Shown: positions 22,878 through 34,145, counted from the stretch's first letter. The stretch is DNA of 64,000 nt from Neoceratodus forsteri (GCA_016271365.2 JADMNL010000023.1:608806001-608870000); one strand, 5' to 3'. Notes: a model not told the origin generated them from the sequence alone. Numbers and translations: made by a program.

Positions 22878-22998
22878 GAGAATTAATCCTTATGAAGGTT
22901 AAAAATTGTTGATACAATGGATCGCTTACTTTTGCAATGTATTCATGAGAATTAATCCATATGAAGGTTAAAAGATTGTTGATACAATGGATCGCTTA
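22878..22998. repeat. 69-bp tandem duplication in Ngaro 5' region
   Basis: GAGAATTAATCC(T/A)TATGAAGG...TTGTTGATACAATGGATCGC occurs at 22,878 and again at 22,947. Confidence 0.85.
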
Positions 22999-23569
22999 GT
23001 TTGTGATGCAGTAAGAGGTTTAGAATAAAAGTTTGTAGCCGGAGCCGAGAAAGGTTTGAGACAAGCAAAAGGAATGGTTGTAGGATGCTTGTAGTGGATT
23101 GCATATGTGAAACAGAACAAAAACAGTTTGGGCAGGAAAAAGTAATTGCGATGAGAAAGGTAGTAGGAAAGAGGAGAGCTGGTGAATGCAGCGTGGCTGT
23201 GTTAGGCAGTGAGCGAGGATGCAAATCCTGTGGATGTGTTATGGCTCGGCTGTAGAGGCATCACATTGCAAAAGCGCATGCGAGGAAGAAGGTATGTTAT
23301 TGCCGAGGATGCGAGCTTAACAGGGAGTAGGACGGTTGAACAAACACTCTAGAAGGGAACGGACAATGAAAGAGAGAGAGCACTGCGCGTGCTGGACAGG
23401 TAGCTCAAGGAAACGTAAAGCACATGGCAGGCTAATGCGGTATCAGTCAGACAAAGGGTGGACAAAAGGGGGCGACCCAGCAAAGCATCGATGAGGGAAG
23501 CTAGCATTAGAAATTGTGAGCAGCTGCTTGGGAAGCAGGTTTAAAAGAGAATAAAGTGTTGGAGCATTT

Positions 23570-23910
23570 TCACGAGGCAAGGGCGGAGAGCCCAGCAGGG
23601 CCCAAGCAAGCAGGCGCGGGCCTAGCAACACACAGCGAGCAACGCCAAGACACAAGGGAAAAAAGGAGAGGGGTAAACAGAGGAGGGTGACCACTGTGAT
23701 TATCGTGGCTAAGATTCAAAGGCCCAGATGGCATGTTGGGCGGATAAACCCAGCAGGGCAAAAAACAAACAGGCCTAGCAAGCCGCACAAAGCCACGTGG
23801 TGAAAAGAAAAAGTTATAATAAGAAGGTAACAAGGTAGAGGGCACATAGGAGGTGACCCCGATGATTACGGGCCGAGAAGGCAAAGGCCCAGCGAAGAAC
23901 GTGGGGGTAC
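23570..23910. repeat. ~167-bp imperfect tandem duplication in Ngaro 5' region
   Basis: CCCAGCAGGGC at about 23,591 and 23,750, and GGAGG(G)TGACC...GTGATTA...AAGGCCCAG at about 23,684 and 23,850, indicate two copies spaced about 167 bases apart. Confidence 0.6.
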
Positions 23911-24776
23911 GCTGATTGTAGACTCACCCCTGGAGTAGCATGGCGGACTGGATGGACCAAAGGATCACGGCAATGTGCACCGGGCGATTCATGGGAGTAC
24001 AGCTCCAGGGGGTTGCAAAAAAGGCACATAGCGGGTAGAATAGGTGGAGATAGCAAAGAAGGGCAAATAAAGGGGAAGCAGAGCTAGGAGTCGGGACATA
24101 GAGGAAGCATAATTTGGCCTAATCTCCCGAGGATGAGCGAGACAAGAAGAAAGGTTGAGTATGGGGTAAAAAAAATACATAAAAGAAACCGATGAAGCGA
24201 TATCAACAGATGGCTTTCAAGGGCAGTTTGAAAGCAGTTTGTGAAAATATAGATATAGAAAACAAGGAAAAGCCACAGGATGGGAAATATGGTAGCAAGG
24301 GAAAGGGGCTAGAGCAGCCATGGAGCTTAAAAACAGGGCGGTTCAACTACAGGGGCTTGCAGGAATGTAGACTTGAAGGGCCCTTAGTTTAAAAAAATAT
24401 ATAGTAGAATAATAAATAAAGCTGAAGGGATCAATCGGAATACCAGACCCCAGGCACATGCATGGTTAACTCCCCAACCTGAGCTTATAGGCAGACATGT
24501 TAGATAAGGAGGACAAAAAAGAGGGGGCCGATGATCGGGAAGGTGAGCATGGCTGGGGTTGTCAATACAGCATTGGGGAGTCATAAGGTTTTTCTTCAGG
24601 TAAGGTAGCAATGCATACAGTTATTGGCACTGAGGAAGAGGACCACAGGCAGACAAGCAATAATTAAGGGCATAGGTATTTTGGCAGGTCGGACGATACC
24701 GGAGAGCTAACTAACAATAAAAATGTTTTCGTTATAAGCAGGAAAAGCAGACAAGAATGAACACCGTGGATCCAGT

Positions 24777-26150
24777 TCAATGAAAGCGGATGCTATGAAG
24801 ATGATTATGGACCTCATGGACAGGGCGCACAAGGTCCTGGATACAGTGGAAGACACAGAAAGGCGGAAGTACCAGCGCAGAAGGAGAGGGGCAGAAAGAA
24901 GGGGCAAGTGGGGCAGGAGGAAAGGAAGGGAGCTGGGGCACCGGTGCCAAATGCCCTAGAACAGTTCCCCAGGGCGGCAACCGACAACCCATGTAATACA
25001 CGACCCAACACCTGCACCCAGTCTGAGGGGCCGATGCCTGAACCGAACCCAGCCCAAGGGACGGTTAGGCCTCATCCGGGACTGGGACCCAGCATTCCCC
25101 AAGACCAATCTAGCCGGCCAGAGATACCATGGCCAGGCAGAGGAATGACTAAACCCACTACTGGTACAACCAGCAGGCCCCGACTAATGGATCATGAGAG
25201 GGAGTGGAGCCAAGTCTCAAGACAATGATTAAACCATCAAAGGAACCCCACAGAGAAACAGAAACAGTGTTTACATTAGAGAGTACCATGAAGGAGTATG
25301 TGGAACAGTTATTATTGGGAATGGGGAGATGGTGTTAAGAAGTTGCAAAAGGTGCTGAATGATTTAGAAGAAAAAAGAAGGAAGAAAACAGGGAGCTGGG
25401 GAACAAAATGATAGAGCAGAAAAGGGGGGCAGGGGAGTATGGATAGGGACCGTAGTTGCTAGCAATGAAAGAAAAAATATGGAAAGGAGAATTTGTGGAT
25501 ATCTTCACCTTGGTAGACAAGAAAACATTTGAGCTATATGAGGAAAAGGAGAGTTACAGTAAAAATAATTAGCGCCTGCGATAGTTCTGGTCAAGAAAGG
25601 AGAGGAGCAGAAAGGGCCCACATATAAAGGAAAATCATGGGAGGCCTGGACCCTTGGTTTCACATACTACAGTGCAATAGCGCAGGAGAAAATGCCAGAA
25701 CTGGGCATTCTCTTTAGCTTACCCTTGATCATAAAAATGCGATAGATGAGATGTGGAGGCACCAATTGGCTACAGTATGATGAAAAGTTCAGTACCCGAA
25801 TGGCCAATTATGGGGAAGATTGTCGATGGGATTCTAGGCATAATGACCTTGGTGGGAAACCATGATGGTAACTGGGGGCTGAAGGAGAGTGGCAAAGTGA
25901 GGTATGCGATATCAAAAATGCTGTTGGGGTTACAACAGGGCACACTGCTCCTTCCCAGGCTGCAGGTTCAGGCAAGCCTGTTCAAATGCGGTGAACCCAC
26001 CCAGCCTGTAGATGCAGATCTTATGGCGAAGCTAACCCCGGGAAGGGCAAGGAAGCGGTTCCTTTCAGGGAAGCCAAAAGGGATGCAGAGAGATAATACA
26101 GGAGAGGAGAGGATATACAGGTGGGAGAGGGTTTCACCAAGGGGAAAATG
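24777..26150 (+). pseudogene. Ngaro Gag-like region, copy 1
   Basis: Begins with a basic segment (MKMIMDLMDRAHKVLDTVED, then a run of Arg/Lys) at 24,780-24,900 and a proline-rich stretch (24,908-25,228). Further on, at 25,767-25,865, the frame reads WLQYDEKFSTRMANYGED and then RWDSRHNDL, which matches the conserved Gag box of DIRS/Ngaro elements. At 25,919-25,986 a CCCH-type finger follows: CWGYNRAHCSFPGCRFR, then ACSN, spaced C-x7-C-x4-C. The expected final His is Gln (CAA). Several stops and shifts separate these blocks. Nucleic-acid binding is the family role. The copy is a pseudogene. Confidence 0.75.
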
Positions 26151-26399
26151 AGAAAGGTCAGTTCCGTCTAGCAAAAATCCTGATCAGAGATGACTTAGTA
26201 GAGCAATGGATGAGGGATTATCCGGATAGTAAGGTGGGGCTGGAATTAATAGAGAGTTTTCAAAAGGGCTTTAGTTTACATTACCAGGAAGGAGGTTTGA
26301 GACATGGGCAAAAAATCTAAATTCAATTAAGGGCAAGGAGGCACTGCTAAGGAGGAAGATTGAAAATGAAAAAGAGGCAGGTAGGATAGAGGGTCCTTC

Positions 26400-27720
26400 A
26401 CAGACCCCTTTCCAGCACCTGCGGGTATCACCGCTGGGGCCTAGTCCCTAAAAACAAGGAGGGGAATATCGGGTGTTCACCACCTATCATATCTCGAGAA
26501 AGAATCAGTCAATGATCACATCTCGGAGGAGGACAGTAGGGTGACCTATGGGACTTTAGAGGATGCAGTGGAGATCATCAGGCAAGGCACACCCCATGGT
26601 TGGCAAAGACAGACATCAAGTCTGCATTCGGCTGCTGCCGGTCCGCAGGGAAAATTAGGAGTTGTTGGGTTTTCAGACGCAAGGGTAGTATTATTTTGAT
26701 AAGACCATGCCAATGGGGTGTTCAGTGGCATGCTCCACCTTTGAAAGTTTAGCACCTGGCTGCAATGGGTATTCAAAGCCAGGTAAGGCATGACACGGTG
26801 GTCCATTACCTGGACGATTTTCTGTTCTTAGGGACAGTGAAAAAGGGGTACGGATGATTATGGAGGACTTTCAAGAGCTGTGCAATTAGCTCAGAGTCCC
26901 ATTAGCTAGGGAAAACAGAAGGCCCCAGCAGGTGTTTAGAATTCCTGGGTATTGAGGTGGACACAGAATGGGGTTTATTCCGCCGCCAATTCAAAAGGTA
27001 AGTAAGCTAAGGAGAATGTTGGTAGAGATAGGAAAGAAAAAGCGGGTGCCCTAGTCAGCAGCCAGCAATTAATGGGACACTTGAATTTTGCGTGTAGAGC
27101 AATCGACCAGGACGCGCATTTACACAACGCCTGGCAAGGGCCATGGCGGGAGTTCAAAGCCATCACTGGGTCAGTATAGGAGAGAGACCAAGGAAGACCT
27201 GAAAATTTGGAAGCAATTCATAGAAACCCACAACGGAATAGCCATTTGGCAGGAGGAATGGTTATATAACACGGATCTGGAGCTTACACGGATGCTTTGG
27301 GGGACATGGGGTGGATGCCTACTTTAGGGAAAATGGGTGGCAGAACCCGGCCAAAAGATGGATCAAGGGGTTTGACAAAGGACATCACTTTTCTGGAGAT
27401 TTTTCCAATCTGGGCAGTGACAAAAATGTGAGGGACAGGGTTGCAGAACCAGCGGTCACCTTCTGGTGTGACAACAAGGCAGTTGTAGACATGCTAAACA
27501 ACACAGGGTCAAGGTCTGTGTTGGTACTCCGTATACTACGGCAGCTAGTACTACAAGGACTGAGGCTCAACATGAGTTTCAGGGCTAGGCACATTGTAGA
27601 ATAAACAACCCATCGCTGACAGCCTCTCCCATTACAGATGGACAGGTTTGGGCACTAGCTCCCAACGCAGATCCGACGGGAGAGAGGATCCCAGAGGAGC
27701 TATGGGAGATTGGCTGGAGG
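26400..27720 (+). pseudogene. Ngaro reverse transcriptase-RNase H, copy 1
   Basis: Blocks in order, across frames: GLVPKNKEG (about 26,440-26,465), then HHLSYLEKESVNDHISEED (about 26,479-26,535), LAKTDIKSAFG (about 26,599-26,632), and VVHYLDDFLFLG at 26,798-26,833. The last is the catalytic YLDD box, intact here. QQLMGHLNFACRAI (about 27,064-27,106) opens the RNase H domain. At 27,311-27,604 it reads TFWCDNKAVVDMLNN and then QGLRLNMSFRARHIVE, the C-terminal RNase H signature shared by DIRS and Ngaro. At least one single-base indel lies between the first two blocks. Inactive as a whole despite the good catalytic box. Confidence 0.88.
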
Positions 27721-28591
27721 AGCAGCATTCTCTTTCAAAGCGCATGGGCAGACAACACCTAAAAGCTCACTAAAGCTCGTGGAGAGTTTTCCAGGTTTTC
27801 AGATCCCACCACAACATGGAGGTAAGTGGAGCAGTCATAGAAGAACAAGTGGGAGGTTTATAATGAAAAGCTGGAAGAAGGTGTGCTTGCGCCACGGTGA
27901 GAGTACATCTAGCGCCCATAGGTTGGGTGTCTGATGAAAGGTTGGGGAGAGCTATGCAATAGTATTTTAGTAAGAAGAATGATGATGGGGTGGAAAAGGA
28001 TAAAAGGAGGGACAGGATATGAGGGAACCAATCTCTGAACACATACTAGAAAGAATAATAGGAAAATTGGTGGAAATTTGCTACACCCCATACTGAGGTA
28101 ATACTATTCAAAGCATTGTTTATGGTGTTACACAAAGGAGCATTCAGAGTGTCCGAATAGTAGGCCCACAACACCCTCTCCTGGACGGGTCTGTAAAGGA
28201 ACGATATAGAATGGAAAAGGGTAGGGGTCACCCTCATAATTTCAAGGTCAAAGACTGATCAGACTGGGAAGGGCTACAGAGTAAATGTCGAGCCCAAAGA
28301 GAACCCGGACCTGTGCCCATGCCAGCTTATGCTTGACTACCACAGAATTAGGCCAAAACAAGGGGCTTATTTTTTTGTACATGAGACCAGGAAGGAGGTA
28401 AAAGGGAGTCAAGTGTCCGGGGCATTGAAGCAGAGTATGAAAGAACTGGGAGAAACCCAGACAGGTTTTCATCTCATTCTTTCAGGATTGGGGCAGCCTC
28501 AGAGGCGGGACGGAAAGGGGAGGACATAAAAGCCATAGGGCTATGGTCATCAGACTGCTACAAGAAATACATTAGAAATACAGTACATTAA
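27720..28591 (+). pseudogene. Ngaro tyrosine recombinase, copy 1
   Basis: A recombinase of the phage-integrase/YR family. The first catalytic Arg sits in GAFRVSE at 28,137-28,157. A basic beta-hairpin segment SRSKTDQTGKGY follows at about 28,243-28,278. The box II HSFRIGAASEAGRKGED begins at 28,476, with His and Arg present. After IKAIGLWSSDCYKKYIR comes a TAA at 28,589-28,591. The nucleophilic Tyr is the first Y of CYKKY (28,559-28,561). All catalytic residues I can place are retained, but upstream stops and a shift between 28,470 and 28,476 disrupt the frame. Confidence 0.85.
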
Positions 28592-28638
28592 CCCTTATCG
28601 TGTTTTGTCTCCCTACAGGAAGGAGTGGGAAGTAGAAG

Positions 28639-28722
28639 GTAATGAAAGGGACGGGGGGATAAAAAACAAAACTACACATGGATGTTTTTCTGCCCTCACT
28701 GTTTCTTATTATGTGTTTATAG
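28639..28722 (+). promoter_or_regulatory. Candidate 84-nt intron between recombinase and hydrolase, Ngaro copy 1
   Basis: AAG/GTAATG donor-like sequence at 28,639 and a T-rich tract ending TTTATAG at 28,722. A separate acceptor-like CCCTACAG ends at 28,618, leaving a 20-nt block between. Copy 2 has the same layout at 47,996-48,098. Splicing is inferred, not shown. Confidence 0.4.
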
Positions 28723-29106
28723 ATATGCGGAAAAGGAAGGACATATGGATGGTGGACACTCACACATTTATTGGGCAGAAAGGGAGGCAGCGCTGAAGAA
28801 AGGTGGAAAGCAACTGAGTTTTGACCACAAAGGAATAAAGATCCTGTGGAAAGGAATATGGGGAATGCGATGGGGTAGCTCCTTCCCTTACTGTTAGAGA
28901 TGAGAAAGAACAACAAGGACCCAGACCTCCTTATAACACACCTGGGGGAATGATTTGGGGCATGGCCCTGGTTAGAAATCTTTACAGCATACAAAAAGGA
29001 TGTCAAGGTTATGAGGACATGGTGGCTAGAGGTATCAATTATGTGGTCGAAATGATTCCACATAGATTGTGGAGACAAGCCAGACAGCACAAGGCCATAG
29101 ACAAGG

Positions 29107-29132
29107 TGAGGAGGAGGAGGAGGAGGAGGAGA
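29107..29132. repeat. (GAG)n microsatellite
   Basis: GAGGAGGAGGAGG run within the decayed hydrolase region. On the minus strand it makes the proline run seen in the long antisense frame 28,572-29,243, which I do not regard as a gene. Confidence 0.9.
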
Positions 29133-29514
29133 AGGGTGATAGTAGGTGAGGTTTACTATAGAAAATGGAGGCGCTGCCATCAGGCATGATGAAATAGAAG
29201 AAAGGATACATGGGCTACAGGATAGACGGAGTACACTTATCACAGATGGGAAACCGCATATTCATCACTGAACCAGGTAGAGGGGTAGATCAGTGGTTGA
29301 AGGGTTTTTTTAAATAGTGGGGAAGCTTACCATCCAACGCAAGCTGGAGGCAAGCTAATGGAAGGTAGGAAGTAAAGATTTGATAAAATAAAAGGGAAGA
29401 AATGGGTATGGGGGTTAGGGGAAATGAAATGGGGAATTAAGAACTGGAAGAAGATGAAGGGTATGGACACCTGATAAGTGGACAAGAGAAAAGGAGCAGG
29501 AACTGGACCTGCCC

Positions 29515-29534
29515 AGAAAGAAAGAAAGAAAGAA
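29515..29534. repeat. (AAAG)n microsatellite
   Basis: About five AAAG units in the Ngaro 3' region. Confidence 0.9.
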
Positions 29535-29774
29535 GACCAGCTTGGGTTTACACCAAGTAAGGAGTGGAACAGGACCCCCAGGTTTCACTGGGAGAAAAAC
29601 AAAAGAAACCAAAAATTAAATGAAAGAGGAGTGGAATAAAATGTTACAGAAGAAAATAAGAGGAACTCAATATTGTAAGAATGTATATAATTATGTTATG
29701 CGAAAAATAAAAGGTTTTGCTGATTGAGCAACCAAATCTACAATATTGAGTGCGATGTCTCTTTGTGGGGTAGG

Positions 29775-31640
29775 GAATCTGAACAAAATTAGAATGTTAC
29801 AATCAGGGATTGTGGTTTCAGGTGTAGATAAGCAGTCTGAGAAGAGACATGTAGGTGACAGCAATCCAGGTTCACTGTAAATGAGGAATAGATAGAAAAG
29901 GGAAGCTAAATACAGAATTTACAGCAAATCACAGCTTGCTTCAAGGTGTGACTTGGGGATTGGGTAACATAGCCTGTTTTATCAAAAAGGGAATGTTGTC
30001 CAAGGCACTAGGAAAATCCCCTACTCTTACAATAAGTGCCATGGGATAGAGGGGACAGCCACCAAAGATGGGCAGAAGGGCCTACTATAATGACTCATCG
30101 AAGGATGACACCTCAACAGTGCAGTTCCCCTTTGTACTGCACTGCAGTGACAGTACTGGCTATTAACCCGAGTTCCTTGTGCTGGACTAGAACCCACCAC
30201 CTTCTGATCTTCTAGCCCCAGTTGATAACGCCACCGCCGAATGGAGATCGCTTGGTTGACAGGTCTACATCACCGAATGAATTTCGGCGATGCAGACTTG
30301 CCGTGAACAGCAAGACGGCACGGGAGACTTCAATCTTAATGTTTTATGGAGAGCTGTACCCCCACAGCCCCTACTAAAGGATTTTCAATTTCAGGGGGGT
30401 GCATGTTGGGGTGCAAATCAAAAACAAAAAACCTTGACTCAGCACAAAAATGAGCATGCCCGAACCGGAACTCCACATCCTTCCAGCCCCAGCCTGCCAC
30501 CAACCCACCACGCCACAGCCAGCTCGACAGCCCACCACTGCACTACACTCCACAAACCCTCCCTGCCCTTCCACCCGTCACACGGTGTGATCCCTTCCGC
30601 CCTCCCTGGCATGTGATACATAGCGACATCCTGTCGCTACAGTCACTGAACCCCTATTCGGTCACCCTCCCGCCCGGTAGCCCTGTATAAAGGTTTCGTG
30701 ATTGAGTCACCCTTTTGAAAGTTCTCAATCGCAGTCACCTAATACAGGATACCTCTAGCCTCAGAAGCAAGCGAATATGTATGAGGCTATGACACTGAAA
30801 ATCCTGAATCAATTAAAGCAAGGTGAAGCAGTCAATTTATTTATTCAGCAAGATTTGTACCAATACAAAGACACTGATTGATATAAATGTAACTCCCCAA
30901 ATACCACTGGTATTGCCTGAACTGGTGACCCAACAGGAACGCAGAAGTTATGCCTTCAGATTGTAACAATTACAATAGGGGTTACAAACTGCAGCAATGC
31001 TGTAGCTTGCAGTTTTGTCTGTCTCTAGTGTCAGACTAGATGCATACTGTCAGTGTTAGCTACAGTATTTCTTCAATTCATTATGTAGATTTTGGTGCAG
31101 ACCAACAAACTTTCAACATCACATTTCTCAGAAACTCTATGATATTTGTTGGCATATTAACATACTAGATCAAAAACATTACTTAGACATAAAAGACATT
31201 ATGAAAACACATAATATTTAAACTACAGGACTACAAGCTCCAGCTTCAAAACTTCCATGGTTGTGTTCCCTCACAAATTTCTTTCCACCTTTCCACCTCC
31301 AGTTCCCCATTCAGTGCTTTACTTTTTCTAGCTCTTACATACAGTACTAATAAGCCCTCAAATCTCATCTCTCCTTCTACACCATTGGTTAGGGATATTT
31401 CAGTGCCTCTGTCCCTTTTGTTTGGAATAACATATTTTTGTCACAGATCCCCCACCCCTCTTTAGTGCCACCATAAAGCCTGCCTCTTCCTCTTGTATGT
31501 AATTTAAGGATCCCCAACTCATTTGTATTAGTATACTGTATAAAATAACTGGTCCACACACAGATTAGCTCTGTGTTATACTTAATGATCCTTCCTACTG
31601 TATCTCACTTTGATAAATTCCTTTATTAGGTCTTGTATCA
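29775..31640. other. Unclassified sequence
   Basis: No motif-bearing frame. On the minus strand, 30,180-30,235 reads GATCAGAAGGTGGTGGGTTC then TAGTCCAGC, which resembles a SINE B box, so a diverged tRNA-derived SINE is possible. 30,610-30,770 contains short inverted words (GCGAC...GTCGC; CGATTGAG...TCAATCAC). Neither is strong enough to name. Confidence 0.3.
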
Positions 31641-31647
31641 GAGCCAG

Positions 31648-31699
31648 CCTTCCTTCCTTCCTTCCTTCCTTCCTTCCTTCTTTTCTTCCTTCCTTCCTC
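31648..31699. repeat. (CTTC)n microsatellite
   Basis: About eight to twelve CTTC units with one interruption. Confidence 0.95.
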
Positions 31700-31846
31700 T
31701 TCATCTCATATTATCTATTTGCCCTAAATCATGTTGCTTACTCTGAAGATGTGCTGAATTGCTGTAGTTATTTTTAAATGTGTATTGTGCAACAGAATTT
31801 TAGCAGGGTCATTTTGTAAACAGGTGTTGACCTAATAGTCATAGTG

Positions 31847-32521
31847 GGGCTCATTCATGAAAGCGAGCCGGGTATATGCTATTCACGTAACCCATCCTGC
31901 ATAACTACACAGCTCTAGTCAGGCAAAGGTTGTGTGGTATTCACTACCAGGAGCACCCAAGGTCACCCATCCAAGGCCCTGCCCACCCGGCATGCAGCTG
32001 CATGGGGCAGATCATGGGACTCAGGCGGGCATCCAACTGGATGCCATTCTGGGTCTTGAAATATATCTCTGCTGTGCTCGTGTAGGGCATCCTGGGAAGA
32101 CTTAGACCCTGGCAAGCATACTCTGATGGGCAAATACCAAAGTGGCTTCCCCAGTCCTCCTCAGCACCCCAGTGGACTGGGGCAGCAGTGTGGGGGGGGT
32201 TCTTTTTGCGACTGCTGCCCGTGGTTGTCATTTGGGGACATGTAAAAGTTGTGACAGGGTCTTACCACACATAACTTGCACCTTCCACACCCAGCACTCT
32301 GTGCCTTAGTGATTAACGTGGAGTGTGGGCATGCCCCTGCTATGCCCCTGGACCACCCATGGTGTGCAGCTAGGGGATCCTGTGTGCATGGGGCATGCCT
32401 GTAGTAAATGCTGCCAGGGGTCTTCTGGACCCCCACTGTATGGCATTCAATGTAGGGTTGCCTACAGTATGTGCCTCATATGCACAGTGCATAGGTAATC
32501 CATGCTTTTGTAGCTAGGCCC
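31847..32521. mobile_element. Possible Harbinger-like MITE
   Basis: The left end GGGCTCATTCATGAAAGC is loosely matched by the reverse complement of the right end (GGGCCTAGCTACAAAAGC). The pair resembles PIF/Harbinger-type termini. No clear 3-bp target duplication. The interior is GC-rich and has no open frame of note. Confidence 0.35.
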
Positions 32522-32630
32522 ATCAAGAATAATAAAATTACTTTTATACGGTTACTATTTTGTAGTACCTTTTTGGCTTGAACATTTTCTGCACATTTGT
32601 CATACATGTTAATAGTTCTCTGATCCACTG

Positions 32631-32633
<3 letters not shown>

Positions 32634-32674
<41 letters not shown>
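32634..32674. repeat. (TA)n microsatellite
   Basis: About 20 TA units. A short (TTA)n run follows at 32,727-32,750. Confidence 0.95.
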
Positions 32675-32677
<3 letters not shown>

Positions 32678-32919
32678 CACACACACTTTTGGGGTAAATT
32701 CTTTACTGGAATTTGATGTGCGAGTTTATTATTATTATTATAATTATTATGGCTGAGGGGTTCATCATAGAACACTGATCTGAACAAAGTTACCATCTCA
32801 GAGGGCACATCCAGTGCATGACTAAACTTTATTTTGAGCAAGCTTATCCAGATTAATGCATGTTGAAGTCAATTGTTAATCATGGTGTTGTGTTGTTTAT
32901 ATATAAATGGGTGATTTTT

Positions 32920-33457
32920 CTGGCCTGGTGGTGCTGAGGGTTGGGCGCTGGGCGCCACACCTCGCACAATGCTGGTGACCCGGGTTGGGAGTGGACTCGG
33001 GCCACTAGGGCTGGCAGGGGAAGGAAGGACTGAGCATCCTTGACAACTCTCCTTCCTTCGGGTGGGTGAGAGTATGTGCTGCGCTGCAGTGACACCCAGC
33101 GGAGGCTGACTGTCTGGCAGGGTGCAAGCATTCACATGGGGGGAGGAGCCGTGACGCCTGCACGTTAGTGCACTGATGTCAGTGCACATCCGGCTCCTCA
33201 GTGGGCATAGAAAGAAAAATATAGAGCTGCCAGCCGCCTTCATAATGCCAGCCCTTGGCTCCAATCAGTTTCCAGGGTGGCCCCACCTTGCCCCATCCCA
33301 TTGTCTGCAGAGCCATTTGAGAGGGATCAGTTCCACAGCCCAGCCCTGGGGGCAAGCCAGGGGTCCCAAGGTAGGGTGCACCTGATCTGGAAGTGGGAGC
33401 AAGGGTCCGTGACTGGCTGGATCACCTGGTGACCGCGGCCACAAAAACAAAAACAAA
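32920..33457 (+). mobile_element. tRNA-derived SINE, full-length copy C
   Basis: The best copy of the family. It is flanked by a perfect 10-bp target duplication GGTGATTTTT (32,910-32,919 and 33,458-33,467). It starts TGGCCTGGTGGTGCTGAGGG, has a B-box-like GGTGACCCGGGTT at about 32,975, then a GC-rich body. It ends in an A-rich ACAAAAACAAAAACAAA tail. At 538 bp it is long for a SINE, so the body may contain a second module. Mobilisation by an endogenous LINE is implied by the tail and target duplication. Confidence 0.85.
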
Positions 33458-33479
33458 GGTGATTTTTAAAAGGGTTGGG

Positions 33480-34145
33480 CTAGACATACAGTAAATGTAT
33501 GCAGCAGACGTCTCTGCATCATTCACTTGTGTCCAGGCAGCTCTTCTGTTATTTTCAAAACGCATGTCCATTTACAACAAAAATTCACAATTTTCAACAG
33601 AAAATAGTAGCAACTGTAAGTTACGCCCAGTCCAGATGCTACTGTGTCCGGATTAGATGCAACTGTGCCATTTATGGATTTAATTTCAGGATGCTGTTAG
33701 GCAATTGAATAGATGATCTAGCAGGTTCAGATGCACTACTGATCTGAAAAAGCAGACATATCTTAGGCAGATCCTTTTACAGACCTTTATATTATCTTTT
33801 TATATGTAAACTGTGTTTGATTATTTCAGTATTTTACTTTGTCTGCTTAGGACTGTTAGTTTAATGATGTCACATTTGGTATGCTGTTCAAATGCTCTGT
33901 ATTTTTAGAAAGACATTTTTATAAATACAATTACTATACTATACATTAATTATTATTATAAACGTGCTGATAATATAGCTGTATGATGTTTGCAACATAT
34001 GGCATGTGAAACTTGTAGTTAATATTGTGTAACATTGTGTAATGAAAAACTGAGATTAAAGATGTCAGTGGAAACAAGCTTGTTAGCTCATATGACCTGT
34101 CATGGCTCTGTTTATTTTTGTAATAAACAAAATTTTGATTGATGC
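33480..34145 (+). mobile_element. Possible LINE 3' untranslated tail
   Basis: AT-rich sequence ending TTATTTTTGTAATAAACAAA then ATTTTGATTGA near 34,110-34,142, with a polyadenylation-like AATAAA. No coding text. It could equally be unique sequence. Confidence 0.25.

Larger units (their letters stand above)
28619..29330 (+). pseudogene. Ngaro SGNH hydrolase-like domain, copy 1
   Basis: Block I reads GGHSHIYWAERE at about 28,754-28,789; G-H-S is the nucleophile region of SGNH/GDSL esterases. ILWKGIWGMRWGS follows near 28,838. Block V reads GVHLSQMGNRIFI at about 29,228-29,266, where the DxVH Asp-His pair normally lies (Asp just before it). The gap between is broken by stops and a (GAG)n expansion at 29,107-29,132. 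SGNH hydrolases are lipases or esterases, and related domains occur in Ngaro elements and in CR1 ORF1. The substrate in a retrotransposon cycle is unknown. See the finding on the short intron-like block just upstream. Confidence 0.75.
22500..29770 (+). mobile_element. Ngaro-type (DIRS order) tyrosine-recombinase retrotransposon, copy 1
   Basis: About 7.3 kb on the plus strand. Order: long purine-rich 5' region, Gag with a CCCH finger, reverse transcriptase with RNase H, tyrosine recombinase, SGNH hydrolase, AT-rich 3' region. DIRS-order elements replicate through a circular DNA integrated by their own tyrosine recombinase instead of a DDE integrase. The SGNH gene and the absence of a methyltransferase point to Ngaro rather than DIRS1. 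Both ends were set by comparing with copy 2 (42,930-51,840): shared CACATCAGTC...GTTCCT near 22,832, and GAGCAA(C/A)CAA...GAGTG near 29,727. Split terminal repeats could not be resolved by eye. All frames contain stops or shifts, so it is inactive. Confidence 0.85.

Noticed and set aside
28572..29243. Longest open frame in the window (223 codons, minus strand)
   Set aside because: It is antisense to the Ngaro hydrolase region. Its proline run comes from the (GAG)n repeat, and no family motif is visible.
30170..30240. tRNA gene on the minus strand
   Set aside because: A B-box-like GGGTTCTAGTCC is present but no cloverleaf can be closed. At most a SINE relic.
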